Assembly (NCBI GenBank): GCA_024224995.1
Contig: JAAENB010000676.1
Coordinates: 1-16,696, forward strand
Length of the DNA stretch: 16,696 nt
Direction: 5' to 3'
From: a bacterium
Lineage (GTDB): Bacteria > Spirochaetota > UBA4802 > UBA5550
Of this stretch, positions 6,765 to 15,462 are shown in pieces. Below the pieces are notes generated by a model, which searched no databases, had not been told where the DNA came from, and was given only the letters and a program-made list of their open reading frames with translations. The number at the start of each line of letters is the position of its first letter. Within the stretch, counting starts at the first letter, position 1. The translations under genes were made by a program, and so were the position numbers.

Positions 6765-9700
6765 ATGAAAAAAGATTTTAAATATCGAGAGATACCATAT
6801 AACTATACCTCCTTTTCCGACAAGGAGATAATACTAAAATATTTTGATGAAGAAGCATGGGATATCCTGAACGAACTGAGGAGTCAGCGGGTAACCGGGA
6901 GAAGTGCCAAGCTGCTTTTTGAGGTTTTTGGGGATATATTTGCCATAGAGCGAAATCCCTATATATATAATGATTTTCTAGAGAACGGCTCAAAACTGAA
7001 CGAATTAAGAAAAGTCCATAGGATCAGGCTTCGGACAGTTGAAGAGGGAGCGGAAAGTAATTCACTGGTTCTTAAGATCGTTGAAAAAGCAAAAGAAGTC
7101 GACAGCCAGTTCTTTAGCGGTTTTAGCCGGGAAAGAAAATTCCGGAAAAAAGTATTGTACCGGCTGGGAGAAGTAACAGCAAAAACGAATATATCATTTT
7201 CCGGATATCATAAAGTGGTACATGTAACCGATGCCACAGACTGGCGGGTTGAATATCCGGCGGTGGTAGTATATCCGGAGAATGTGGAAGAGATCATAGG
7301 GCTCATCAAAGCGGCAAAAGAACTTGATCTCAAAATCATCCCCAGGGGAGGCGGAACCGGGCTAACCGGGGGAGTGGTACCAGTGTATAAAAACACCATG
7401 GTAATGAATACCGAGAAGATGAGAGAAGTCGGTACTATTGAAATGGCCAGTGACAAAGACCGGGAAATCCCAATAATTGAAGTTGAAGCAGGGGTGATTA
7501 CCGAAAATGTAATGCATTATTGTAAAACCGAAGGATATATATTTGCCACAGACCCAACATCGGCCTGGGCCTCAACTATTGGCGGGAACATCTCAGAGAA
7601 TGCCGGTGGTAAAAAGGCGGTTATATGGGGAACTGCTATCGACAATATTTTTTCTTTTAAGATCGTTAACGCGGGAGGAGAGATCCTTGAAGTGCGCAGA
7701 AGGAATCATCCTCACAGGAAAATACTCCCCGAAGACCTGGTTGTTTTTGACGTGTATACAGTCACGAACGAAGAAGAGCAGCTGGTAGATTCCATTCCAT
7801 TAAAAGGAACCGATATTAGAAAAGAGGGCGTGGGAAAGGATATCACCAATAAAGCGTTGGGAGGAGTTCCGGGAATACAAAAGGAAGGAGGCGACGGGAT
7901 AATTGTATCGGCAAAGTTTGTTTTGTACAAACCTTTTGAAAGCTGCCGGACCATCTGCCTGGAGTTTTTCGGGAAGAATCTTATTAACGCGTCAAATGCA
8001 ATAATCGATATACTAGAAAGCTTCGAAAAGAATGAAACGGTTTTTCTTACGGCGCTAGAGCATTTTGATGATAAATACGAATCGGCCATTAATTACCGGA
8101 ACAAGTCCGAAAGGAGCGAACTACCCAAAGCGGTTTTGCTTATTGATGTGGAAAGCGACACTGAAAAAGATCTTGATGCCGCGTGTCAAAACGTGCTCGA
8201 TACGGTAAAGCAGTATAATACAGAGGGCTTTGTCGCGAAAGATGAACAGACCCGTGAAATGTTCTGGAAAGACAGAAAAAATCTTGGAGCAATCGCGAAG
8301 CATACCAATGCCTTTAAATTAAACGAAGACATTGTTATACCAATAAACGCGCTCCCGGTTTTTGCCGACTTTATAGAAATGCTGAATATGCGCAAAGAGC
8401 TGGAAAACAACCTGGCCCTGATTGAAGATCTGCGGGCGTTTTTCGAAAAGGGATTAAAAAAAGGATTTGAAAAAGGGCTGGAGGAAGACGACTCGTTCCT
8501 GGCGACAAAAGTAGGCCTTCATGTAAAGGAGCTGGACAGCTTCGATGAAACCCTGAAGTTGTATACGGAAAACCTGGAGAAACCGGTAAAGGGCGTAATT
8601 ACCGGAGACCTGCTCCTCGACAGCGCAAATAAAACAGTCTTTGAATACGTGCGGGATAATGATCTTGTACAGAAGATCACCAGAGATGCCAGGGAAAATT
8701 TTCGAAAGTTGTTTCACGGGTATGAGGACCTTCTAGAAGAAATTAACACACTGGTAAAAGAGCGGAATATCCGTAAAATAATAATAGCCACGCATATGCA
8801 CGCCGGAGATGGAAATATTCATGTGAATATACCGGTCCTTTCCAATGATTATGACATGATGCTGGAAGCCGATGATACCGCGGGCATCGTTATGGAAAAG
8901 ACAAAAGAATTAGGCGGTGTGATATCGGGCGAGCATGGGATTGGATTAACGAAACTGAAGTTTATTGACCAGGAGATCCTTGACCGCTACGCTGAATACA
9001 AACAGGAAAAAGATCCCGATGATCTTTTTAACCCCGGCAAGTTAAGATCCGATTTTCCAATAAGCAGGATCTATACGCCGTCACTGAACCTTCTTGAAAT
9101 GGAAGCGTTTATTTTAAAGGCGGCCGACCTTGAGCAGCTAACAACCTCAATCGCGGGATGCGTGCGCTGCGGCAAATGTAAAGAGGTCTGTAATACTCAT
9201 TCTCCCCGGGAGTCGATGTTTTATAGTCCGCGGAATAAGATTCTGGGAGTTTCACTTATAACGGAAGCCATCCTGTACGATTCACAACGGTCGAACAGGT
9301 TGTATTTCAGGAATTTTAAAATGCTCCGGGAAATATCGAATCATTGCACGGGATGCCACAACTGCTACACACCCTGTCCCGTAAATATTGATTTTGGAGA
9401 TGTCACTATCGCGGTCCGCCGGCTTCTTATAGAAAGAAAAAAAGCGAAGTTTAAATTTTTAACGACATTTACTCTTTTTTATCTTCGAAGAAGAAAGTAT
9501 TATATTAATAAACTGTTCAGGATACTCATTCTTAAAATCGGGTTTACTTCTCAGCGGATTGGGTATTATTTTAATAAACCCTTCTCCAAAATAACCAGAA
9601 CCTTTTTCCCGAAAATAAACTACCTGCTTTCGGGAAGGTTCCCCCGGGCCGGGAAGCGATCACTCCGGGAGATACTGCGTCTCAAAGGAAGTAATAATTT

Positions 9701-10505
9701 TTTCGCCTTTCATAATCCGGAAAAAGAGATCGTTAAAAGTGTACTCTATTTTCCGGGATGCGGATCGGAACGGATGTTCCCGGATATCAGCATGGCATCA
9801 ATCGCGCTATTGTATAACGCGGGAGTGAGAGTTGTAATTGCCCCTGATTACCTGTGCTGCGGCTATCCGCTGCGGTCCAATGGAATGACCAGGTTCGCGG
9901 AAATAAAAAGCTATGAAAACAGGATCATCTTTCATCGCATGGCCGATACCATTGGCTATATGGGGATAGAAGATGTTATTATATCCTGCGGCACCTGTTT
10001 TGAAATGCTGGAAAAATACCAGGTCGAAAACATCTTCCCCAATGCTTCGGTAATAGATGTTAATGAGTTTGTTTCAAAAGAGGGCCTGTACAACAAAGAC
10101 CTTGAGAACGAAAACATTCTGTATCACGATCCCTGCCATTCTCCGTTAAAGAGAAGCGGGGCCGGAAAAACCTTTAAGACCATTCTCAATACGGAACCGG
10201 TTGAAATTTTAAACTGCTGCGGCGAAGGAGGAACACTGGCTCTTTCCACGCCGGATATCTCCAGCTCATTGCGATATCGAAAGAGAAGAAACATCTCGGC
10301 CCAAATGGATAAGAAACACAAAGCCACGGTTGTAACAACCTGTCCCAGCTGCGTACAGGGTTTGTCAAAGATCCAGGGAAGGGTTTCAATATCGGGAAAA
10401 CATCTCGCAGTCCTTCTTGCGGAAGAGTTCATTGGCAAGGGATGGAAAAAACAATTGATAAAAGATCTTAAGAAGAAAGGCGGGGTCGAGAAGATAATAT
10501 TGTAA
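6765..10505 (+). CDS. DUF3683-type FAD-linked oxidase fused to Fe-S/CCG oxidoreductase, 1246 aa
   Basis: Predicted 2-hydroxyacid (D-lactate or glycolate type) dehydrogenase that passes electrons from FAD through Fe-S clusters to quinone or another carrier. Residues 1-140 match the DUF3683 pattern I recall from such fusions (YREIPYNYTSFSDKEI, RSQRVTGRSAKLLFEVFGDI). A FAD_binding_4 domain follows, with PRGGGTGLTGG at 193-203 and TIGGNISENAGG near 270. The FAD-oxidase C-terminal domain carries HMHAGDGNIH (677-686) and GEHGIG (722-727). Then come two cluster motifs: Cys799/802/805/809 and Cys861/864/867/871-Pro. Two CCG domains follow, with cysteines at 999, 1031-1032, 1075 and 1078, then 1124, 1151-1152, 1193 and 1196. 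The whole corresponds to GlcD plus GlcF in one chain. The Shine-Dalgarno before the ATG is weak. A soluble or membrane-peripheral location is likely. The substrate is not determined by sequence. Confidence 0.88.
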   Translation: MKKDFKYREIPYNYTSFSDKEIILKYFDEEAWDILNELRSQRVTGRSAKLLFEVFGDIFAIERNPYIYNDFLENGSKLNELRKVHRIRLRTVEEGAESNSLVLKIVEKAKEVDSQFFSGFSRERKFRKKVLYRLGEVTAKTNISFSGYHKVVHVTDATDWRVEYPAVVVYPENVEEIIGLIKAAKELDLKIIPRGGGTGLTGGVVPVYKNTMVMNTEKMREVGTIEMASDKDREIPIIEVEAGVITENVMHYCKTEGYIFATDPTSAWASTIGGNISENAGGKKAVIWGTAIDNIFSFKIVNAGGEILEVRRRNHPHRKILPEDLVVFDVYTVTNEEEQLVDSIPLKGTDIRKEGVGKDITNKALGGVPGIQKEGGDGIIVSAKFVLYKPFESCRTICLEFFGKNLINASNAIIDILESFEKNETVFLTALEHFDDKYESAINYRNKSERSELPKAVLLIDVESDTEKDLDAACQNVLDTVKQYNTEGFVAKDEQTREMFWKDRKNLGAIAKHTNAFKLNEDIVIPINALPVFADFIEMLNMRKELENNLALIEDLRAFFEKGLKKGFEKGLEEDDSFLATKVGLHVKELDSFDETLKLYTENLEKPVKGVITGDLLLDSANKTVFEYVRDNDLVQKITRDARENFRKLFHGYEDLLEEINTLVKERNIRKIIIATHMHAGDGNIHVNIPVLSNDYDMMLEADDTAGIVMEKTKELGGVISGEHGIGLTKLKFIDQEILDRYAEYKQEKDPDDLFNPGKLRSDFPISRIYTPSLNLLEMEAFILKAADLEQLTTSIAGCVRCGKCKEVCNTHSPRESMFYSPRNKILGVSLITEAILYDSQRSNRLYFRNFKMLREISNHCTGCHNCYTPCPVNIDFGDVTIAVRRLLIERKKAKFKFLTTFTLFYLRRRKYYINKLFRILILKIGFTSQRIGYYFNKPFSKITRTFFPKINYLLSGRFPRAGKRSLREILRLKGSNNFFAFHNPEKEIVKSVLYFPGCGSERMFPDISMASIALLYNAGVRVVIAPDYLCCGYPLRSNGMTRFAEIKSYENRIIFHRMADTIGYMGIEDVIISCGTCFEMLEKYQVENIFPNASVIDVNEFVSKEGLYNKDLENENILYHDPCHSPLKRSGAGKTFKTILNTEPVEILNCCGEGGTLALSTPDISSSLRYRKRRNISAQMDKKHKATVVTTCPSCVQGLSKIQGRVSISGKHLAVLLAEEFIGKGWKKQLIKDLKKKGGVEKIIL

Positions 10506-10527
10506 CATTGTTTTAAAAAGGTTAAAC

Positions 10528-10564
10528 AGGAGGAAATATGAACCAGGAAAAAAAGGATTATTGA
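10528..10564 (+). promoter_or_regulatory. Short leader frame with A AAA AAG slippery heptamer before the DUF4157 frame
   Basis: AGGAGG (10528-10533) precedes an ATG at 10538 that opens MNQEKKDY, ending at TGA 10562-10564. In this frame GAA AAA AAG contains A AAA AAG (10549-10555), the same heptamer that drives -1 frameshifting in dnaX. A -1 slip would continue as GGA TTA TTG AAA AGC, exactly in the DUF4157 frame, giving a protein starting MNQEKKGLLKSSIRRKE. Alternatively, ribosomes could re-initiate at TTG 10561, which overlaps the TGA. A third option is a one-base indel in the A7 run (mutation, phase variation or sequencing error). No clear stimulatory hairpin was seen downstream. Confidence 0.55.
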
Positions 10565-12609
10565 AAAGCAGTATTCGCAGGAAGGAAACTTCTAACAAGA
10601 AGGCGCCGAAACATTCTGATCCAACGGTAGATTATATACTTAACCTCCAAAGAACTATAGGAAATAAAAATGTAGAGCATTTATTAAAAAGCAATATTAT
10701 ACAACCTGAACTTATTCAAAAAGAGTGTGGAGCAATTCAGGCAAAAGAGGCTCGTTCGGCTATTGTGTCGCTTATTGGGCAAAAAGATTCTTCTCTGAAA
10801 TTACAAACGAAGCTTACGGTCGGCAGTTCCAATGATATTTACGAACAAGAAGCCGACCGGGTAGCTGAGCAGGTTGTTAATATGCCTGATGCTGATGTTC
10901 GGAAAAAGGCTGCAAGTGTGAATGTTCAAGCCGGGGGAGTTTCGGCCGGATCATTTAGTGTTGGTTCCGGTGTTGAATCCCAGATCCGGGGAATGCAAGG
11001 AGGCGGACAGCCTTTTCCCGAATCAGTTGGGAAGTATTACCAGGCACGTTTTGGATATGAGTTTAACAATGTGCGTGTCCATACCGGGAGTAAGGCTCAT
11101 AAGCTTAATAGAGCTCTTAACAGCAGGGCTTTTACCATTGGAAATGATATCTTTTTTGCCAAAAGGGAATATAATAATAGCAAAGAAGGGAAGAAACTTA
11201 TTGCACATGAATTGTCTCATGTTATACAACAGAAGCAATCGGTTTTTCATACTGCTATTCAGCGCAAGACTGTCCCCAAAAGCTCTGAGGCAGCAGCAAA
11301 AAAGATAGAAAGCCTTCTTTCATATGGCGTGTTCGATTGGGAAATTACCGATAGTGATGCGATTAAAGCGCTAGAAATTCTTAGTAACATGCCTGTTGCG
11401 GTGCAGCGATCTTTAATTCGCCGGATAAACATCGGCCGTTTAAAAGAAAATCTACCAAATACTCATAAACCCATCCTGGCCAGGATACTTACCCAGGCTG
11501 GCGGAAAGGCTCCGAAAGCTGTTCTTAATAAATTGGAAAAAATAAACAGCTTTCTTTCATATAGCGCGTTTGACTGGGCAATTACGGATGCTGATGCTAA
11601 AGAAGCATTCCGGTTGATTAAATTTATGTCATCACTAGAGCAAAAACGAGTAATCCCTATAATAGATCATCAACGGCTATACGAAAATTTGCCAACCAAG
11701 GCCGAGCGCAAGGAATTTGATACATTACGCCGCCCTATATTGACGAATGAAAAATCTGAGCTTAAAACCATGGAAGGATACAGAATCCGAGCGGAGGGTA
11801 TTCTTAAACAGATTAAAACCAGGGCAAAAGCGATGACTATTCCTTCTCCCTCTGCTACAGGTAAATTTGAAAAGTGGCTTACAGAGGAATATTTGAAGGA
11901 TTATCTTAAGAAACCGGGCGAAGCAACTGCGAAAAAGGCATTGGAGCGTATGACTGTTGCGGGGCATGGAGGGTTTAAAACATATGGGTACGCTCTTCTT
12001 AGAGGAATGGCAAGTAGTGCTAAAGCAAAGCATATCAGCTATATTGACAGTCCGCATTTTCTTGGCACACCCTCCTCATCATCGGTAACCGCTACGGGCT
12101 TTTTCGACCCATGGTCTCAGGGACCAAATCTTACTGATATTATGCATTTTGCTGCCGGACTTAAATGGGCATGGGCGCCATCGGCCATTGTTCAATGGTT
12201 TTTTGTTTACTATGAAAAGAAAACCAAAGAGGGGTGGCAGCTGTTTGGATTGGACGCATTAAACGATATTATTGCCGAAGAAGGAGCACGGTTGTTCGCA
12301 AGGGATCTCCTGGCCGGAACTGTTCGAGCTACGGGAGGTTCAGTTGATCTCGATCCTTATTTTGTCAAGGGACGTAAATTTTTAAAAAGCGAACTCAATC
12401 AGCGTGATCTCGACAGGGTGGCATTACGTGTTTTTCAACCAAATATGGTTATTGGTACGAAGGCAGATGGTAGTGGAGTTATAAATAGAAAGCTCTGGAA
12501 TAATACGATCATGGAACAGGTTATGGCCGGTCAAACCGATCCGAATATATTAAATAGCCCTGATGGGAAGATACTTACCATGCTTTATCATTTGATCCTG
12601 AAGGGATAG
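10561..12609 (+). CDS. DUF4157 protein with internal repeats, putative eCIS-type cargo, 682 aa
   Basis: The first 80 residues are basic and polar. A segment near 83-108 (LTVGSSNDIYEQEADRVAEQ) and residues 150-225 form a classic DUF4157 domain: FGYEFNNVRVHTGSKAHKLN, then AFTIGNDIFF, then HELSHVIQQ with the HExxH-like motif at 216-220. DUF4157 is repeatedly linked to effectors of extracellular contractile injection systems. Two copies of a roughly 65-residue unit follow, with SLLSYGVFDWEITDSDA at 251 and SFLSYSAFDWAITDADA at 330 (period 79). The C-terminal 290 residues (DPWSQGPNLTDIMHF, LKWAWAPSAIVQWFF, DIIAEEGARLFARDLLAG) belong to no family I can name. No signal peptide. The frame has only a TTG start, 3 nt after AAGGA; the real start may be the ATG at 10538 through frameshifting. 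No contractile sheath or baseplate genes are in the window. Confidence 0.75.
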   Translation: MKSSIRRKETSNKKAPKHSDPTVDYILNLQRTIGNKNVEHLLKSNIIQPELIQKECGAIQAKEARSAIVSLIGQKDSSLKLQTKLTVGSSNDIYEQEADRVAEQVVNMPDADVRKKAASVNVQAGGVSAGSFSVGSGVESQIRGMQGGGQPFPESVGKYYQARFGYEFNNVRVHTGSKAHKLNRALNSRAFTIGNDIFFAKREYNNSKEGKKLIAHELSHVIQQKQSVFHTAIQRKTVPKSSEAAAKKIESLLSYGVFDWEITDSDAIKALEILSNMPVAVQRSLIRRINIGRLKENLPNTHKPILARILTQAGGKAPKAVLNKLEKINSFLSYSAFDWAITDADAKEAFRLIKFMSSLEQKRVIPIIDHQRLYENLPTKAERKEFDTLRRPILTNEKSELKTMEGYRIRAEGILKQIKTRAKAMTIPSPSATGKFEKWLTEEYLKDYLKKPGEATAKKALERMTVAGHGGFKTYGYALLRGMASSAKAKHISYIDSPHFLGTPSSSSVTATGFFDPWSQGPNLTDIMHFAAGLKWAWAPSAIVQWFFVYYEKKTKEGWQLFGLDALNDIIAEEGARLFARDLLAGTVRATGGSVDLDPYFVKGRKFLKSELNQRDLDRVALRVFQPNMVIGTKADGSGVINRKLWNNTIMEQVMAGQTDPNILNSPDGKILTMLYHLILKG

Positions 12610-12636
12610 AAGCATTGAATCCGGAGGGATTTGATT

Positions 12637-13119
12637 ATGAAGAAAAGTTTAATATTAATTATTATTGTTATATTTAGCCTGATCTGTGGGGGATGTATGA
12701 TGAAGAATGGATTCTTTTATGAAAATGCTGTAGTGTCGCCGGGAACCGTCCCGCTGCATGAGTTCCGCGTGGTTGCGGGCAAAAACTTCGTTGCACAGCG
12801 GGTGTGGGATGGAGGGTTTCCTGATGGACAAAGCATGCTTATTGTTGAAATTCCACCATCTCTCATTGGTAAAAGCATTACCCTTCCGGATGAACGGGTA
12901 AAATTTTTTTATGTATGGAAGTATCTTATAGTGGAGAACTCTCGCATAAGGGCACAGGGAAATCTTTCTCTAAAAATGATTACACCCGATCTTTTGGGTT
13001 GTACATATGATGTTAAACTGGAATGGACATACGAGGATACGGGGCATACTGAAAAGATTTCATTCTCAGAATCAATCCAGCTGGATCGTTCGGATATAAG
13101 GGAGGCAGGTAAAAAGTAA
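12637..13119 (+). CDS. Putative lipoprotein, 160 aa, downstream of the DUF4157 gene
   Basis: MKKSLILIIIVIFSLICGGC is a lipoprotein signal peptide with the lipidated cysteine at residue 20 (relaxed lipobox C-G-G-C). The mature part is about 140 residues with alternating hydrophobic strands (GQSMLIVEIPPSLIG, YDVKLEWTYEDTG), suggesting a beta-sandwich. I recognise no family. The ATG at 12637 is preferred over TTG at 12631 because GGAGG (12623-12627) is then 9 nt away rather than 3. The gene begins 27 nt after the DUF4157 stop and is probably co-transcribed, so an accessory or immunity-type role for the upstream protein is conceivable, but this is position-based inference. It ends at a bidirectional terminator shared with serA. 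Confidence 0.65.
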   Translation: MKKSLILIIIVIFSLICGGCMMKNGFFYENAVVSPGTVPLHEFRVVAGKNFVAQRVWDGGFPDGQSMLIVEIPPSLIGKSITLPDERVKFFYVWKYLIVENSRIRAQGNLSLKMITPDLLGCTYDVKLEWTYEDTGHTEKISFSESIQLDRSDIREAGKK

Positions 13120-13154
13120 AAGGCGCAAGAAAAACTTTCCCCTTGCACCTTTTT
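13118..13154. terminator. Bidirectional terminator between lipoprotein gene and serA
   Basis: AAAAGGCGCAAG (13118-13129) pairs with CTTGCACCTTTT (13142-13153) with one internal mismatch and a 12-nt loop. A T-run follows the stem on the plus strand and a complementary A-run precedes it, so it can serve both converging genes. Its right arm contains CCTTTTTCCTTG, a 12-mer also present at 1968-1979. Confidence 0.6.
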
Positions 13155-13169
13155 CCTTGTTCCTGTCTC

Positions 13170-14333
13170 TTACAGAACTCTAACCATAATAACACTATCA
13201 ATCGATTCAAGCTCTTTAACCGTTTCATCGGAAATTTCACCGTCAATGTCGATAATATTATACGCGAAGTCGCCTTTACTTTTATTTAGAAAATCAGCAA
13301 TGTTTTTATCATGTTCGGCAAGAACATGAGTAATCTGGCCAATCATGTTTGGAACGTTTTTGTTGGCAATGATAATCCGTTTAGTGCCTGATGGAGCAAG
13401 AACACACTCAGGAAAGTTAACGGAGTTTACGATGTTGCCGTTTTCAAGAAAGTCCATGATTTGCTTCGAAGCCATAATAGCGCAATTGTCCTCAGATTCG
13501 GGAGTTGAAGCGCCGAGGTGAGGAATGGGAATTACATTATCATTTCCAAGAAGTTCTTCATCGGGAAAGTCAGTTACATACGCGGCAACGATTCCCTGGT
13601 CAATAGCTTCCAGAAGATCGGCGTTGTTAACCAGCCCGCCCCGTGCGTAGTTAAGGATACGAACACCTTTTTTCATAATAGCGAACTTATCTTTATTGAT
13701 CATCCCTTTGGTTTTATCGTTAAGAGGAATGTTTAAAGAGATGTAATCGGCTTCGGCAATAAGGTTGTCCAGGCTAACAGCTTTTTTGACCGCTCTTGAA
13801 AGGCCCCATGCCGCGTCAACAGAGATGAAAGGATCACGACCCATAACATTCATGCCCAGGGCATGCGCGTCATTCGCAACCATAACGCCAATAGCGCCAA
13901 GACCAATAACGCCAAGAGTTTTTCCTTTAATTTCAGGACCGGCAAAATCGGATTTACCTTTTTCAATAAGTTTGGGAACTTCGTCTCCCTTACCTTTAAG
14001 GCTTTGAGCCCATTCAATGCCCTTAGCAACTTTTCTGGAAGAGAGAAAAAGCCCGAGAAGAGCAAGTTCTTTAACACCATTGGCGTTGGCGCCGGGAGTG
14101 TTAAAAACAACAATTCCTTTTTCGGAACATTTTTCAATTGGAACATTGTTTACCCCGGCTCCGGCACGAGCGACAGCTTTAAGAGAATCCGGAAGCTCCA
14201 GGTCGTGCATTTTCGCGCTTCTAACGAGAATCGCATCGGGATTGGTAATCTCAGAAGCGTGTTCGTATTGTTCGTGGGGCAGAAGATCGAGCCCCACAGA
14301 GGATATTTTGTTTAATGTCTGGATCTTAAACAT
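13170..14333 (-). CDS. serA: D-3-phosphoglycerate dehydrogenase
   Basis: First enzyme of the phosphorylated serine pathway: oxidises 3-phosphoglycerate to 3-phosphohydroxypyruvate with NAD+, making NADH in the cytoplasm. The 387 residues show a 2-hydroxyacid dehydrogenase catalytic domain (ILVRSAKMHD, ARAGAGVNNVPIEKCSEKGI), a Rossmann NAD-binding GLGAIG near 144-149, catalytic Arg231 in NYARGG, an acidic residue in FPDEE (Glu259 or 260) and His272 in PHLGAST. A C-terminal ACT-like domain spans about 315-387 (IIIANKNVPNMIGQITHVLA). The length suits the short type without the extra ASB domain of the Bacillus-type enzyme. The ACT domain suggests allosteric control, in many homologues by serine. 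AAGGAG lies 7 nt before the ATG. It starts 21 nt after serC and is co-transcribed with it, plausibly from the rex promoter. Confidence 0.93.
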   Translation of the reverse strand: MFKIQTLNKISSVGLDLLPHEQYEHASEITNPDAILVRSAKMHDLELPDSLKAVARAGAGVNNVPIEKCSEKGIVVFNTPGANANGVKELALLGLFLSSRKVAKGIEWAQSLKGKGDEVPKLIEKGKSDFAGPEIKGKTLGVIGLGAIGVMVANDAHALGMNVMGRDPFISVDAAWGLSRAVKKAVSLDNLIAEADYISLNIPLNDKTKGMINKDKFAIMKKGVRILNYARGGLVNNADLLEAIDQGIVAAYVTDFPDEELLGNDNVIPIPHLGASTPESEDNCAIMASKQIMDFLENGNIVNSVNFPECVLAPSGTKRIIIANKNVPNMIGQITHVLAEHDKNIADFLNKSKGDFAYNIIDIDGEISDETVKELESIDSVIMVRVL

Positions 14334-14354
14334 TAGATAACTCCTTAATCAATA

Positions 14355-15437
14355 TTATTTATTTTCAGATTCGAATTTTTTCATAAAATCCACAAGCGCT
14401 TGAACGCCAGCAACAGGCATAGCGTTATAGATACTTGCTCTCATGCCGCCAACTGAACGGTGTCCTTTAAGTGTAACAAGACCGTTTGAAGCAGCTTCTT
14501 TGATGAATTTCGCGTCAAGGTCTTCGGAACCCGTAAGAAAAGGAATGTTCATAAGAGACCGGTCCGCGCCTTCAACAGTAGCGCTGAACATGGAAGATTC
14601 ATCGAGATAATTGTAGAGAAGTCCGGCTTTTTCCTTGTTGATTTTTTCCATGCCGGCAATCCCGCCTTTTTCTTTTATCCACTCAAAAACCAGTTTGGCC
14701 ATGTAAATGCCGTAGGTAGGAGGAGTGTTAAAAAGAGAGTCATTATCAACATGTGTTGAATAATTGAACATAGTCGGAGTAGATTCCATTGCGTTTCCAA
14801 CAAGATCTTCCCGGATAATAACAATCGTAACACCGGCAGGACCAATATTTTTTTGAGCACCCGCGAAAATAATGCCGTACTTGCTTACGTCTGTTACTTC
14901 AGACAGGATGTACGAAGACATGTCAGATACCAGTGGAACGTTTCCAGTGTCGGGAAGCTCGGAAAATTTGGTTCCATAGATGGTGTTGTTTGAACAGATG
15001 TAGAAATAATCGGCATCCGCGCTGAATGTGCTTTTGTCGAGCTTTGGAATATATGAAAAGGTTTTGTCTTCGGAAGTAGCGATTATGTTTACCGTTCCAT
15101 ACCGCTTGGCTTCGGAGAGAGCCTTTTTAGTCCATTGTCCCGTGTGTACCAGGTCACATTTTTTGCTCTTGTTGAACAGGTTCAGGGGAACCATTGCGAA
15201 TTGGCTGGAAGCTCCGCCTTGCAGAAAAAGAACCTTGTAGTTGTCCGGAATATTCATGATCTCTCTCAAAGTAGCTTCAGCGCCTTTGATGATCGCATCG
15301 TAATCTTTGGATCGATGACTCATTTCCATTACCGACATTCCTGAGTTTTCATACTCAACAAGTTCGGCTGCTGCTTTTTTTAATACATCTTCAGGAAGGG
15401 CTGCTGGCCCTGCAGAAAAATTATAAACTCGTGTCAT
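14355..15437 (-). CDS. serC: Phosphoserine aminotransferase
   Basis: PLP enzyme that transfers the amino group of glutamate to 3-phosphohydroxypyruvate, giving O-phosphoserine, the second step of serine synthesis; it can also act in PLP synthesis. The 360 residues match the family length. The N-terminus VYNFSAGPAALPEDVLKKAA is diagnostic. GGASSQFAMVPLNL supplies the phosphate/PLP cup, Lys196 in AGAQKNIGPAG forms the Schiff base, and GHRSVGGMRASIYNA near the end is the conserved substrate-binding segment. AAGGAG sits 8 nt before the ATG. It precedes serA by 21 nt and follows rex by 62 nt, with a hairpin-forming repeat in that gap. No serB (phosphoserine phosphatase) lies in the window. Confidence 0.95.
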   Translation of the reverse strand: MTRVYNFSAGPAALPEDVLKKAAAELVEYENSGMSVMEMSHRSKDYDAIIKGAEATLREIMNIPDNYKVLFLQGGASSQFAMVPLNLFNKSKKCDLVHTGQWTKKALSEAKRYGTVNIIATSEDKTFSYIPKLDKSTFSADADYFYICSNNTIYGTKFSELPDTGNVPLVSDMSSYILSEVTDVSKYGIIFAGAQKNIGPAGVTIVIIREDLVGNAMESTPTMFNYSTHVDNDSLFNTPPTYGIYMAKLVFEWIKEKGGIAGMEKINKEKAGLLYNYLDESSMFSATVEGADRSLMNIPFLTGSEDLDAKFIKEAASNGLVTLKGHRSVGGMRASIYNAMPVAGVQALVDFMKKFESENK

Positions 15438-15462
15438 TGTTTTTCTCCTTAAGTAAAATAAA

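Noticed and set aside
13863..14315. 150-aa plus-strand frame antisense to serA
   Set aside because: SerA motifs on the minus strand are complete; the antisense frame is a composition artefact.
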